Assembly: GCA_018003515.1 (NCBI GenBank)
Contig: JAGNDO010000006.1
Span: 60,917 to 117,450, forward strand
Reading direction: 5' to 3'
Length of the DNA: 56,534 nucleotides
Source: Caldilineaceae bacterium
Lineage (GTDB): Bacteria > Chloroflexota > Anaerolineae > Caldilineales > Caldilineaceae
Position numbers and translations under genes: made by a program. Shown piece by piece: positions 8,801-15,126 of the stretch. The notes below the pieces were generated by a model that worked only from the letters and a program-made list of their open reading frames with translations, did no database searches and had not been told where the DNA came from. How positions within the stretch are numbered: position 1 is the stretch's first letter; every line of letters begins with the position of its first letter.

Positions 8801-10800
8801 GAGCCTTCCCAAAGATGCAGGCCCCAGCCGGTGTAGTCACCCTTTTTGCGATGGTAGTGGATCACCGCATAGTTTTCGGCCGCCCCCTGTTGCAAGTACA
8901 CCATGGGATCGCCCGATTTTACCCAAACTTCGTAGCTCTCGGCAGGAGTGTAGCTCAGATTGGCGTCCGGATCCTTGGCGTCCCCCTTGTGGACGATAAA
9001 GTTGACCGGCTTGGTAGGGTCGGCCAGGGCGATCTCGAAGTAAACACCGTAGTCGTCCGTGCCTGTGGGCAGCTTGGGCGCGTTCCAATCCGTGGCCTCG
9101 GACGGGTCGATGGCGTCGCCCCACAGATGCAGGCCCCAGTCGGTGTAGTCGTTGTCCGCCCGCTGATAGTGGATGACGGTCTTGCCCGTCACCCCGGACC
9201 GGCTGGCGAAGTTGGCCGCGCTACCCTGCTTCAACCAGAGGTGGGGGAAGGCGTCGGGGATAAAGCTGCGGTCGTTGGGCGTATCCTTGTCGTTGCCTTT
9301 GTGGATGATGAAGTTGACCGGCTTGGAGGGGTCGGTCAGCTTGATGGCGACGTAGCCGCCAAACTCGTCAAAACCGGCGAAGGGCTTGGGCGCGTCCCAG
9401 GTCGTGCCTTCCGCCGGGTCGAGGCCGTCGCCCCACAGATGCAGGCCCCAGCCGTCATAGTCCCCGGCGGGCCGGTTGTAGTGGATGACGACGTATTCGA
9501 TGTTCGTGGGCGGTGGGGGGGTGCTGCCATCGTCGATGGTGAATTCGTTGGTGGCCGAATTGAAGCTGAAGGTGATGGTGTCCCCGGCCTTGGCCACGGT
9601 GAAGGGGACGTTGCTGCCGGGGTAGGCTACGTCCCAATTCTCGTTGAGCGCGGCCTTGCCCCCATAGCTGCCAACCGGGAGGGCTGTGGTGGCGAAGGTG
9701 TAGATGCCATCCCCGTCCATGTCCTGAAGCCAGGAGCGCAGACAGTCGGGCTGCCAGTCGCCGGGGCAGCCCACCTCGCTCTGGAAGTCCCCGGCGGCGG
9801 TGGCGATCACACTGCGCTGGTTGTCGGTGACCCAGTGGGATTTGTTGTCATAATAGAACTTCACCGGGGTTTCGGCGGCCAAATTGAGGGCGAGGTTATC
9901 GTTGGGGTAGGCTTCGGTCCACCCATCGTTCAACGCCATCTTGTATTCATAGCCCCCGGCGGGCACGGTGAAGGTGCCCTGCCAGACGTCATCGTCGGCG
10001 TCAAAGGTCATCTCTGTGTTGGCGCATTCCGGTTGCCAGTCACCCGGACAGCCCAGTTCGCTTTGCAGACTCCCGACCAGGGCCACGGAGTAGCCCGGTC
10101 CCACAGGCGCGCCGGCGTCGATGGTGAACTCATGAGTGGCCGAATTGAAGCTGAACAGCACATTGTCCCCGGCGTTGGTGACGGTGAAGTTGACGTCGCT
10201 GGCGGGGTAGGATTGCGTCCACCCCTCGTCCAGGGCCGCCTTGCCAGCATACGTGCCGGGCGGGATGGCTGTGGTCTGGAAGGTGTAGGTGCCGTCCCCA
10301 TCCTTGTCCTGGAGCCAGGAGCGCAGGCAGTCCGGCTGCCAGTCGCCGGAGCAGGCCAACTCGCTCTGAAAACTGCCGGCGGCGGTGGCGATCACGTTGC
10401 GCTTGTTGTCGGTGATCCAGTTGGATTTGTGGTCGTAGTAGAATTTGACTGGGGTTTCGGCGGTCAGATTGAGGCCGATGTTTCCGCCCGGATAGGACTC
10501 GGTCCAGGCGTCGTTGAGGGCGGCCTTGTACTCATAGCTGCCGGCTGGGACGGTGAAGGTGCCCTGCCACACATCGTCCGTGGCATCGGCGGTGAGGTGG
10601 GTGGTGGCGCATTCCGGCTGCCAATCCCCAGGACAGCCCAGTTCGGACTGGAGGCTGCCGGCGATGGTGACGGAGGTGGGGTCGGCCACGACGGTGGCGC
10701 GCACGCTGGGCGTGAGCGCGCCGAAAGTGGAGACGAGCATGGCGATCAACAACAGGCCATGCACGGCTCGGCGCAGGAGGGAAGGTGGGTGAGTCATCAT
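2806..10800 (-). CDS. Giant secreted bifunctional amylopullulanase (two GH13 domains, X25 and CBM41 repeats)
   Basis: 2664-residue extracellular starch/pullulan hydrolase. The start is the first of two ATGs behind AAGGAGAC; it opens a signal peptide (LLRRAVHGLLLIAMLVSTFG, cleavage near VRA). Order: four X25-type pullulanase modules (about 37-430, each with SxLGCPGDWQP-like starts); three CBM41/PUD starch-binding modules (about 433-740, WGLHLWG and KPVNFIIHKG motifs); N-terminal and CBM48-like domains; then a type I pullulanase catalytic domain (about 1000-1560). That domain has YEIHVRDFS, NWGYDPFHYG, DVVYNH, FRFDLMGHH (nucleophile Asp), GEGW (acid/base Glu) and HDNQT. A second GH13 alpha-amylase domain (about 1665-2120) has DIVVNH, GYRLDTVKHV, GEVF and FLSNHDTGR. 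An Ig-like linker and three more CBM41 modules follow. Both active sites look complete, so alpha-1,6 and alpha-1,4 cleavage are both expected. The gene is monocistronic and convergent with the aldo/keto reductase. Confidence 0.93.
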   Translation of the reverse strand: MMTHPPSLLRRAVHGLLLIAMLVSTFGALTPSVRATVVADPTSVTIAGSLQSELGCPGDWQPECATTHLTADATDDVWQGTFTVPAGSYEYKAALNDAWTESYPGGNIGLNLTAETPVKFYYDHKSNWITDNKRNVIATAAGSFQSELACSGDWQPDCLRSWLQDKDGDGTYTFQTTAIPPGTYAGKAALDEGWTQSYPASDVNFTVTNAGDNVLFSFNSATHEFTIDAGAPVGPGYSVALVGSLQSELGCPGDWQPECANTEMTFDADDDVWQGTFTVPAGGYEYKMALNDGWTEAYPNDNLALNLAAETPVKFYYDNKSHWVTDNQRSVIATAAGDFQSEVGCPGDWQPDCLRSWLQDMDGDGIYTFATTALPVGSYGGKAALNENWDVAYPGSNVPFTVAKAGDTITFSFNSATNEFTIDDGSTPPPPTNIEYVVIHYNRPAGDYDGWGLHLWGDGLDPAEGTTWDAPKPFAGFDEFGGYVAIKLTDPSKPVNFIIHKGNDKDTPNDRSFIPDAFPHLWLKQGSAANFASRSGVTGKTVIHYQRADNDYTDWGLHLWGDAIDPSEATDWNAPKLPTGTDDYGVYFEIALADPTKPVNFIVHKGDAKDPDANLSYTPAESYEVWVKSGDPMVYLQQGAAENYAVIHYHRKKGDYTGWGLHLWEGSAETGITWETPLLPAGTDAFGVFYKIKLQDAAARMAYILHNGGTKDPGPDQFLVFADKGYEIWQIQDTGVQYNDPALAWAALAASGGAGDLTKQQAYFVNRTTLAWPAATDASATYLLHSAQTAGLALEKEGITGGEVYTLTLSNTGVSDAVAEKFPHLATLPALTLPAGADPAMLLKGQLAVSAVDSEGTLLDATGLQIPGVLDDLYTFTGDLGVTWAAGVPSIALWAPTAQSVILHIFNTSTISTSTPYTMTWDGATGVWAKTGMADWTDKYYLFEVHVYAPSTQKIEQNLVTDPYAVSLSTNSARSQIVDLTATALKPAGWDALAKPAVAAPEDISIYEIHVRDFSVNDPTVPDNLKGTFKAFTLPESNGVKHLKVLEAAGLSHLHLLPIFDLATIDENKANWQTPDFTDADMGPASEDQQTAVVAVENTDAFNWGYDPFHYGVPEGSYSTNPDGTARIVEFREMVEALNKMGLRVVVDVVYNHTNAAGQAEKSVLDKIVPGYYQRLNASGQVESSTCCANTATEHNMMEKLMVDTLVLWAKEYKVDSFRFDLMGHHMVRNMVAVRTALDALTVAEDGVDGKSIYLYGEGWNFGEVADNARGVNATQLNLGGLGIGSFSDRLRDAVRGPSPFASGEDLKTQGFANGLSYDPNALAQGGAEAQKTRLLLLTDQIKVGMAGNLADYEFVDRTGTTVKGSQVDYNGQPAGYTQDPQEVITYIDKHDNQTLYDINAYAAPTATSMADRVRIQTVGQAIVLLGQGVPFVQAGSDILRSKSLDRDSYNSGDWFNKLDFTYASNNFGVGLPVASKNQDNWPVMTPFLTNPALVPAQAEIEQAGTLFRELLQIRYSSPLFRLQTEQAIMDHVRFYNSGPDQLPGLIVMAMNDDAMLTDMDPNYEGVVVLINANDEAQTFANSAFAGRSFGLHPVQAAGVDAVVKTSTFTEATGSFTVPGRTAAVFVEADPGLNYKILLMPIYKNAMPMTAPAPDPLDVALAQPAITVAGQKEIVYFVMTDRFANGNTANDYGGLGGGESVTDTLRHGYLPTNSGYFHGGDMAGLTAKLDYLANMGVTAIWMTPPFGNDVTQGNGTVAGSSAGYHGYWGTDFLNIDPHLGDRAAFTTLVDDAHDKGIKVYLDIVVNHTGDVISYDGGVYDYVTKASKPYKDAGGTAFDDRDYAGGATFPTLSAATSFPYSPTFATPDLATIKNPAWLNDPTVYHNRGDSTFAGESSNYGDFFGLDDLFTEQPVVLSGLTDLYKSWITDFGIDGYRLDTVKHVNTEFWQSFAPAILDHAKAQGKPDFTLFGEVFNGDPAYLSTFTSEAKLPSVLDFGFQGAATNFAVNGTATDNLRDFFAKDDYYTDADSNAYGLATFLSNHDTGRIGYGLTELAITDAEMLARDKLAQGLMLFSRGFPIVYYGDEQGFVGGGDKDGREDMFPSQVATYNDNNLIGTTATTAADNFDPTHPLYTALADFAALRKAHPALSNGAQIHRTSSAGAGVYAFSRIDRAEQIEYVLLFNNSKAPKRVSFPVFQANTAYSRIYPAGGPAVNTDGHATFTVDVPALSFAIYRQGAVPNAPAPDKMMGLPVTPTFTLPASGGTVGGRAEIAVTLSRPTFAEVTFAVSVNGGDYVVIGTDTNPPYRVFWNMGELAKDTPLTFRAIVRDLFEGTLTSATVNAMAGAPAGSDAGYAILHYNRPAGDYAGWGLHLWGDAIDPTETTQWTSPKLPTGEDAYGMFWAVKLADAAKPVNFIIHKGDEKDGDGDRTLTPADSRQIWLKQGDTANHPNQAAAQGFATVHYQRADADYTDWGLHLWQETGDLTAWASPLMHTMTDTFGVTFVISKTAYPSLDFTKPLNFIIHKGDEKDTNADRSFTPSATPSVWLKSGEASVFKHLGAAENFVVIHYHRAAGDYAGWGLHMWTGYDSATGGAVEWATPFLPTGEDTFGKVYQVPVVISAGGLAYIMHSGDTKDLPSDQYLDFAQDGFEVWLLQSTPGYLLPMK

Positions 10801-10863
10801 TGTCTCCTTGGGTGGATATGTGGGTTGTGTTTGGTTTGGGCTTTGGGGGTAGTGGTGTTGTCT

Positions 10864-10893
10864 AAGATACATCGGGGCGCGGGGTTTTGTCAA
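10864..10893 (-). promoter_or_regulatory. Promoter of amylopullulanase (TTGACA-18-TATCTT)
   Basis: On the minus strand a consensus -35 TTGACA (10893-10888) is followed after 18 bp by -10 TATCTT (10869-10864), preceded by TG. The start codon lies about 64 nt downstream with a good ribosome-binding site. Confidence 0.7.
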
Positions 10894-10911
10894 AATTTGG
10901 CAGGTCTTTTC

Positions 10912-10923
10912 GCAACCGGTTGC
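10912..10923. promoter_or_regulatory. Candidate LacI-family operator GCAACCGGTTGC
   Basis: A perfect 12-bp palindrome with the CCGG centre typical of LacI/GalR-family operators. It lies 18 bp upstream of the -35 box of the amylopullulanase. LacI-type MalR proteins commonly control starch-degrading genes. No such regulator gene is in this window, so the assignment rests on the motif and its position. Confidence 0.5.
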
Positions 10924-11000
10924 ATGGGTTTTGTGCCGGAGGAGATTTGCGCGGAGGGGTGCGGTGGGGGTATGTGCTATACTGGATCGGGTGGCGGCGA

Positions 11001-11310
11001 GCTTTCCGGAAGGTGGTTGGTGGGGGTGAGATTTGGGGTAGAGCTTCCGGAAAGCGGTGGATGGGGAGGGGGATTGGGTGGCGAGCTTTCCGGAAGGTGG
11101 TTGGTGGGGGTGAGATTTGGGGTGGAGCTTCCGGAAAGCGGTGGATGGGGAGGGGGATTGGGTGGCGAGCTTTCCGGAAGGTGTTGGGTGGGGTGAGATT
11201 TGGGGTAGAGCTTCCGGAAAGCGGTGAATGGGGAGGGGGGATTGGGTGGCGGGCTTTCCGGAAGGTGGTTGGTGGGGTGAGATTTGGGGTAGAGCTTCCG
11301 GAAAGCGGTG
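11001..11310. repeat. REP-like array A: four 84-bp units, eight TTCCGGAA palindromes
   Basis: GCTTTCCGGAAG starts at 11001, 11085, 11169 and 11253. Each is followed about 42 bp later by the inverse form CTTCCGGAAAGC. The palindromes therefore fall every 42 bp in alternating orientation, giving an 84-bp unit. The array lies between the amylopullulanase promoter and the 3' end of the RAYT gene. No gene is called through it: long open frames here arise because 84 is a multiple of three. Confidence 0.85.
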
Positions 11311-11343
11311 GTGGTGGGGTGAGTTCTTTGTAGGGCGATCGGG

Positions 11344-11976
11344 TTATCGCGGATTTTGGGGCGGTGGGTTGGAAGAGGGGCGACTGGGCTGTTCCAGGCG
11401 GGCAAGGTAGGTTTTTAGGCCGGGGGGCAGGCTGGAGCGGTTGATGAGGTAGCTATTGACGTAGGATGAGTATTGACCTGGCTCCGGGAAGTGGGTTTGC
11501 ACGAAGGCGCGGTCGATCAGGTTGCCGGGGCGTTGGCCGATCCAGTCCAGGTAGTTGGAGTAGGGCCAGAGTTCGGGCGCAGCGGCGAGGCCGTGGAGAA
11601 CCGGGTTGGCGTGGATGTAGCGGCACAGGTTGAGTTGGTAGTCGATTGTCTCGACCTTGATGGCGTCAAACCGGTCCTCGAAAAGGGTGCCCCGCCGGCT
11701 GATGGCCAAGTTGAGCGCCTGGGTATAGCTGCCGAAAACTCGCTGGGGCAAGCGCGAAATGGATATTTCCCCATCTTGGCGCACGAACCAATGGTAATGG
11801 TTGGGGAGCAGCGAATAGGCGACAATGGTGTGATCGCACTCCCTCGCCACCTTGCTCATCAACCGCAACAGGTACCAATAGTTGCGTTCCTGGCGAAAGA
11901 TTGGCTGCCTTCCTGCCCCACGATTATACAGGTGATAATATCCGCCTTGCTCGAATTTTACGGATCGTTTGGGCAT
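11344..11976 (-). CDS. REP-associated tyrosine transposase (RAYT, Y1_Tnp domain)
   Basis: 210-residue single-strand endonuclease/transposase of the IS200-like Y1 superfamily, TnpA-REP branch. Evidence: YYHLYNRGAGRQPIF at the N-terminus; the metal-binding HUH motif NHYHWFV (His60, His62); FGSYTQALNLAISRRGTLF; and CRYIHANPVLHGL, whose Tyr120 is the likely nucleophile by comparison with the family. The ATG at 11976 is preceded by AGGAG; an upstream in-frame ATG has no site. The protein has normal family length and looks intact. TTCC(C)GGAA palindrome arrays lie on both sides (11001-11310 and 12163-12333), as expected if it mobilises or maintains that repeat. Known RAYTs are domesticated, usually single-copy, and cut or bind their cognate REP hairpins. 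Confidence 0.9.
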   Translation of the reverse strand: MPKRSVKFEQGGYYHLYNRGAGRQPIFRQERNYWYLLRLMSKVARECDHTIVAYSLLPNHYHWFVRQDGEISISRLPQRVFGSYTQALNLAISRRGTLFEDRFDAIKVETIDYQLNLCRYIHANPVLHGLAAAPELWPYSNYLDWIGQRPGNLIDRAFVQTHFPEPGQYSSYVNSYLINRSSLPPGLKTYLARLEQPSRPSSNPPPQNPR

Positions 11977-12162
11977 CGGGATCTCCTGTTCGCTATTGCC
12001 GCATTCTTGGCATAGCCGTTCACCCCTCTGCCCCCCGGCCCCCAATTCTGGGGGAGGCCGTGGAGGGGGTCGGGCGGTGAATGGTTACTTTTTGTCATCA
12101 TTTGACCTTATGATACAGGTCCAAACCATCGACGCAATCCGCAATAGTGCGTAGATCCCCCC

Positions 12163-12333
12163 GCTTCCCGGAAGCTCACCGCCGATCCTCCCGCACAGCT
12201 ACCCCCTTCCGAGAAGCTCGCCACCTGCCACGATCATGCCGACCGCGCCACCATAATCCGCAGAACAGCCCATATTTCCCGCTTCCCGGAAGCTTGACCA
12301 CAGAAGGCCGCTGCCCAACCCCCTTCCGGGAAG
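12163..12333. repeat. REP-like array B: two palindrome pairs
   Basis: Four palindromes occur: GCTTCCCGGAAGC at 12163 and 12281, and CTTCCGAGAAG/CTTCCGGGAAG at 12206 and 12323. Members of each pair are 42-43 bp apart, the same spacing as in array A, and the pair repeats at 118 bp. The array is upstream of the RAYT start and ends just before the XdhC-like gene. Confidence 0.8.
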
Positions 12334-12353
12334 CTCGCACACCCAGGATCACC

Positions 12354-12683
12354 ATGACCATCTATCATCACCTGCACACCCTCCTCGCCCAAGACCTCAC
12401 CGTGGCCGTGGCCACCATCACCGACGTCAAAGGCTCGGTCCCCCGAGAAGTGGGGGCGAAAATGATCATCCACCCCTATGGCCAGCACGTAGGGACGGTC
12501 GGCGGCGGCTGCGGTGAGGCGGACGTCATCCGCGCCGGGCTGGACGCCATCCACGACGGCCAGCCCCGCACCGTGCGCGTTGACCTCACCGAAGCGATCT
12601 CCATGAACAGCCTGGGCGTCTGCGGCGGGATTATGAATGTGTTTGTGGAGGTGTGGGGTAAAACTGAAGGGGTGAAAGGGTGA
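12354..12683 (+). CDS. XdhC/CoxI N-terminal-domain protein
   Basis: 109-residue protein matching the XdhC_CoxI domain, found in factors that insert or sulfurate the molybdenum cofactor of xanthine dehydrogenase and CO dehydrogenase. Visible signatures: AVATITDVKGSVPREVGAKM, GTVGGGCGEADV and NSLGVCGGIMNVFVE, including the conserved Cys of GGGCGE and GVCGG. It lacks the C-terminal Rossmann domain, which appears in the separate gene at 13668. The start at 12354 is chosen because it opens the conserved MTIYHHL segment; the upstream frame is REP array. The last residues (EGVKG) are encoded by the GGGTGAAG octamer repeat, so the C-terminus may have been rewritten by repeat expansion. No molybdoenzyme gene is in the window. 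Confidence 0.8.
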   Translation: MTIYHHLHTLLAQDLTVAVATITDVKGSVPREVGAKMIIHPYGQHVGTVGGGCGEADVIRAGLDAIHDGQPRTVRVDLTEAISMNSLGVCGGIMNVFVEVWGKTEGVKG

Positions 12684-12745
12684 AGGGGTGAGAAGAAGTG
12701 AACCACGTTCATCACCCCTTCACCCCCTCACCCCTTCACCCGCTC
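12655..12745. repeat. Octamer GGGTGAAG repeats in inverted orientation, possible terminator
   Basis: GGGGTGAAAGGGTGAAG and its complement CACCCCTTCACCCC face each other across about 25 nt between two convergent genes. The array can fold into a long imperfect hairpin. It is the same octamer family seen at 14426, 15127, 31499 and 50751. Confidence 0.6.
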
Positions 12746-13508
12746 AGCTTTCCAAACTCGGCCGATTCTTCAACACCACGGGCTGCTGGGGCTTGCGCAG
12801 GCGCAGGTTGACCATCTCCACGGCGAAGGAGAAGGCCATGGCGAAGTAGGCGTAGTTTTTGAGGTGCAGGTCGTGGGCGGCTTCCGGGTTCCAGCCTTCG
12901 ATCACCAGCATGAGGCCGATCATGATCAGGAAGGCCAGGGCCAGGATCTTGGTGGTGGGGTGACGCTCCACAAAGTGGGCGATGGGGCCGGAGAACCAGA
13001 GCATGACCCCGGCCGCCACCAGCACCGCCGGCACCATGATCCACAGGTTGCCCGAAATCCCCACGGCGGTGATCACCGAATCCAGAGAGAAGACAATATC
13101 TACCAGCACGATCTGGAAGATCACCGACGCAAAGGAGACCACCACTTTGGCCGCGCCGGTCTCCGTATGTTCCACGGACTCTAGCTTTTCATGGATCTCA
13201 TACGTACTCTTGCCGATCAGGAAGAGGCCGCCGATCAGCAGGATCAGATCCCGCCCGGAGAGGCCGTTGCCAAAGAGGTTGATCAGGGGCGCGGTCAAGC
13301 GCATGATGAAAGTGATGCTCAACAGGAGCAGCACCCGAGTGATCACAGCCAGGCCAATGCCCAAGGTGCGAGCCCGAGCCTGTTGACTTTCGGGCAGCTT
13401 GCCGCTGAGGATGGCGATGAAGATCACATTGTCGATCCCCAGCACGATCTCCAACGTCACCAGAGTCAGCAGTGCCACCATATGTTCGGCGGTAAAAATT
13501 TCAGCCAT
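12744..13508 (-). CDS. TerC-family integral membrane protein
   Basis: 254-residue inner-membrane protein of the TerC family (related to tellurite resistance TerC and to Alx/YkoY, recently linked to manganese export and metalation of exported proteins). Family blocks are clear: LEIVLGIDNVIFIAIL in the first membrane segment and IVLVDIVFSLDSVITAVG in the middle, both carrying the conserved acidic residues inside the membrane, plus about seven hydrophobic segments and a central cytoplasmic loop (HEKLESVEHTETG). Start at 13508 has AAGGAGACT upstream. It is convergent with the XdhC-like gene at 12354 and divergent from 13668. Substrate is not deducible; Mn2+ is the best guess from the family. Confidence 0.88.
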   Translation of the reverse strand: MAEIFTAEHMVALLTLVTLEIVLGIDNVIFIAILSGKLPESQQARARTLGIGLAVITRVLLLLSITFIMRLTAPLINLFGNGLSGRDLILLIGGLFLIGKSTYEIHEKLESVEHTETGAAKVVVSFASVIFQIVLVDIVFSLDSVITAVGISGNLWIMVPAVLVAAGVMLWFSGPIAHFVERHPTTKILALAFLIMIGLMLVIEGWNPEAAHDLHLKNYAYFAMAFSFAVEMVNLRLRKPQQPVVLKNRPSLES

Positions 13509-13550
13509 CGATAGTCTCCTTCAAAGATAAGTTTTGGGTTAAGGATGTCA

Positions 13551-13612
13551 AAATAGAACACGGATTTTATTGATCCGTTGTCCCCCGTAAAATCCGTGGC
13601 CTATTTGTTTTG
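13551..13612. repeat. Imperfect palindrome built of AATCCG words
   Basis: ACACGGATTTTATTGATCCG is followed by CCCCGTAAAATCCGTGGCCTATTT, making an imperfect inverted repeat between TerC and the divergent XdhC-type gene. The end AATCCGTGGCCTATTT recurs at 30259-30274, so this is a dispersed element. Confidence 0.5.
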
Positions 13613-13667
13613 AACCATCCGCTGATTTTACCAGGAACCATCCAAATTGCAACCATAGGCAGGTGTC

Positions 13668-14432
13668 ATGGATCAGCAAGTCCTGGAGAGCCTGCTGGCC
13701 TCCATCGAAAAACGTGAAGCCGTCGCCCTGGTCACGGTGACCGAGGGCGACGGCGCTTTCTCCGTCAATGTGGGCAGGCACTGCCTCGTCTGGCCGGATG
13801 CCCAGCGGGCCACCGTGGGCGAACTGGGCCTGGGGGATCTGGAACTGTCCGCCCTGGACGACGTGCGCCGGGTGATCCGGGGCAAGGAGCATCGCACCCT
13901 GGATTTCGCGACCGATGCCGGGAACATTTCCCTCTTTGTCGAAGTCCAGCGCCGCCCGCCCCATTTGATCATCGTGGGGGCGGGTCACATCGCCGTGCCC
14001 CTGGCGGCCACGGCCAAGATCTGCGACTTTCAGGTCACGGTCCTGGATGACCGGACCCTATACGCCACCCCCACCCGCTTCCCCACCGCGGATCGGGTGA
14101 TCGCCGGGCCTTTCGTGGCCGAACTGCGCAACCTGCGCCAGGGCCGCCCCACCTTTGACGACGACACCTACATCGTCCTGGTCACCCGGGGCCACCAATA
14201 CGACATCGCCTCCCTCCTTGAAGTCCTGGACGATCCCCTGGCCTACATCGGCATGATCGGCAGCAAACGGCGCATCCGCGCCGTCTACCAACTCCTCGAA
14301 CAGGAACAAGGCATCCCCGCCCACAAATTCACCCGCATCCACGCCCCCATCGGCCTCCCCATCAACGCCCACACCCCCGCGGAGATCGCCGTGTGTATTA
14401 TGGCGGAGATCATCAGTGTGCTGAGGGGGTGA
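13668..14432 (+). CDS. XdhC-family protein with Rossmann domain
   Basis: 254 residues. The N-terminal ~95 residues resemble a degenerate XdhC_CoxI domain (LLASIEKREAVALVTVTEG, LFVEVQRRP) but lack the GGGCGE and GVCGG cysteine motifs. The C-terminal XdhC Rossmann domain has the dinucleotide-binding pattern LIIVGAGHIAVPLA, then VTVLDDR, YIVLVTRGHQYD, YIGMIGSKRR and the end block INAHTPAEIAVCIMAEI, all typical of XdhC/CoxF. The family binds molybdenum cofactor and delivers the sulfurated cofactor to xanthine or CO dehydrogenases. Together with the Cys-bearing domain at 12354 it could form a two-part XdhC, with the TerC gene lying between on the other strand. Its stop merges into the octamer repeat array. 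Confidence 0.85.
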   Translation: MDQQVLESLLASIEKREAVALVTVTEGDGAFSVNVGRHCLVWPDAQRATVGELGLGDLELSALDDVRRVIRGKEHRTLDFATDAGNISLFVEVQRRPPHLIIVGAGHIAVPLAATAKICDFQVTVLDDRTLYATPTRFPTADRVIAGPFVAELRNLRQGRPTFDDDTYIVLVTRGHQYDIASLLEVLDDPLAYIGMIGSKRRIRAVYQLLEQEQGIPAHKFTRIHAPIGLPINAHTPAEIAVCIMAEIISVLRG

Positions 14433-14454
14433 GGGGGTGAGCGGGTGAAGGGGT
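14426..14454 (+). repeat. GGGTGAAG/GGGTGAGC octamer array
   Basis: Tandem GGGTGAGG, GGGTGAGC, GGGTGAAG units start at the stop codon of the preceding gene and are interrupted by the MITE-like element at 14455. The array resumes at 14668. Confidence 0.7.
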
Positions 14455-14667
14455 GATACCGCTGTCCTATCTTACGAATCACTTACAATAACTGATTTTT
14501 CGATGCCGATTTGCTGTCTTTACTCAAAAAAGACTGTTATGTTTACTGAAATCCACTCAAATCACCTAAAAATCGAGTGTTTTTGAGTAGATTTCGGAGG
14601 ATTCGAGTGTTGCAAGCAGTTTTTTCGAGAGTTTAATCACAGTTTCGTAAGATAGGACAGCGGTATC
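14455..14667. mobile_element. MITE-like element 1 (213 bp, 24-bp perfect terminal inverted repeats)
   Basis: The element begins GATACCGCTGTCCTAT and ends with the exact complement; the terminal inverted repeat is perfect for 24 bp. The interior is AT-rich, unlike the GC-rich surroundings, and has no open frame of note. It is inserted inside the GGGTGAAG octamer array. No clear target duplication can be defined because the flank is repetitive. A second element with the same ends is at 14915. Confidence 0.8.
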
Positions 14668-14914
14668 AAGGGGTGAAGGGGTGAAGGGGTGAAGGAGGGG
14701 GATCGAGGATGAGCGCCGGTTGAGTGGCCGCCGCCAAAATCTGTGCTGACCATTCAGGCACTGGCGGCACTATCGAAACCAGAGCGGGTTGACCTGCTCC
14801 GGTTTCGATACGCCCTTCCTATTTGTTCAGTGAACCCGAATCGTTAAGCCGGGCTACTCAACCTACTTTACCCTCACCCTTTCACCCCTTCACCCGCTCA
14901 CCCCTTCACCCTTT
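14668..14914. repeat. Spacer between MITEs: octamers and a dispersed palindromic unit
   Basis: No gene is seen. It contains GGGTGAAG octamers (14668-14697), an inverted repeat TATCGAAACC/GGTTTCGATA (14772-14808), and AGCCGGGCTACTCAACCTAC near 14851-14870. The stretch from CCGGTTTCGATACGCCC to CTCAACCTAC recurs inverted at 31553-31620, so it is a dispersed element of about 70-80 bp. Octamers resume at 14873 in the opposite orientation. Confidence 0.6.
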
Positions 14915-15126
14915 GATACCGCTGTCCTATATTAACAAACCGAAAAAACGTTGAGAAAACCCATTCATCGAGCTTTTTTGTTTCAGAAATCGCCCGAAAG
15001 TCGCTTGTTTTTGGGTATCGAAAGTGGTTTTTGATTGTTGAAAATGTCCGTTTTTCCGACTTGAACGGCAAATTTCCGCCATTGGCCACCCATCTGAGCG
15101 TTTTGTTAATATAGGACAGCGGTATC
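14915..15126. mobile_element. MITE-like element 2 (212 bp, 25-bp terminal inverted repeats)
   Basis: It starts GATACCGCTGTCCTATATT and ends with its complement; 25 bp of terminal inverted repeat match. The outer 16 bp are identical to element 1, but the next bases (ATTAACAAA against CTTACGAA) and the whole AT-rich interior differ. Almost the same length and the same kind of target (octamer arrays) support one mobile family. No coding potential is seen. Confidence 0.8.

Noticed and set aside
4414-11196. Long open frames on the plus strand opposite the amylopullulanase (for example 4414-6093, 6175-7863, 7963-11196)
   Set aside because: They are antisense shadows of a GC-biased gene with strong domain evidence on the minus strand. 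The last one runs on through the 84-bp repeat only because its period is a multiple of three. None shows a recognisable domain.
11001-11310. Possible CRISPR array
   Set aside because: The whole 84-bp unit repeats, including the parts between palindromes, so there are no unique spacers. No cas genes are present.
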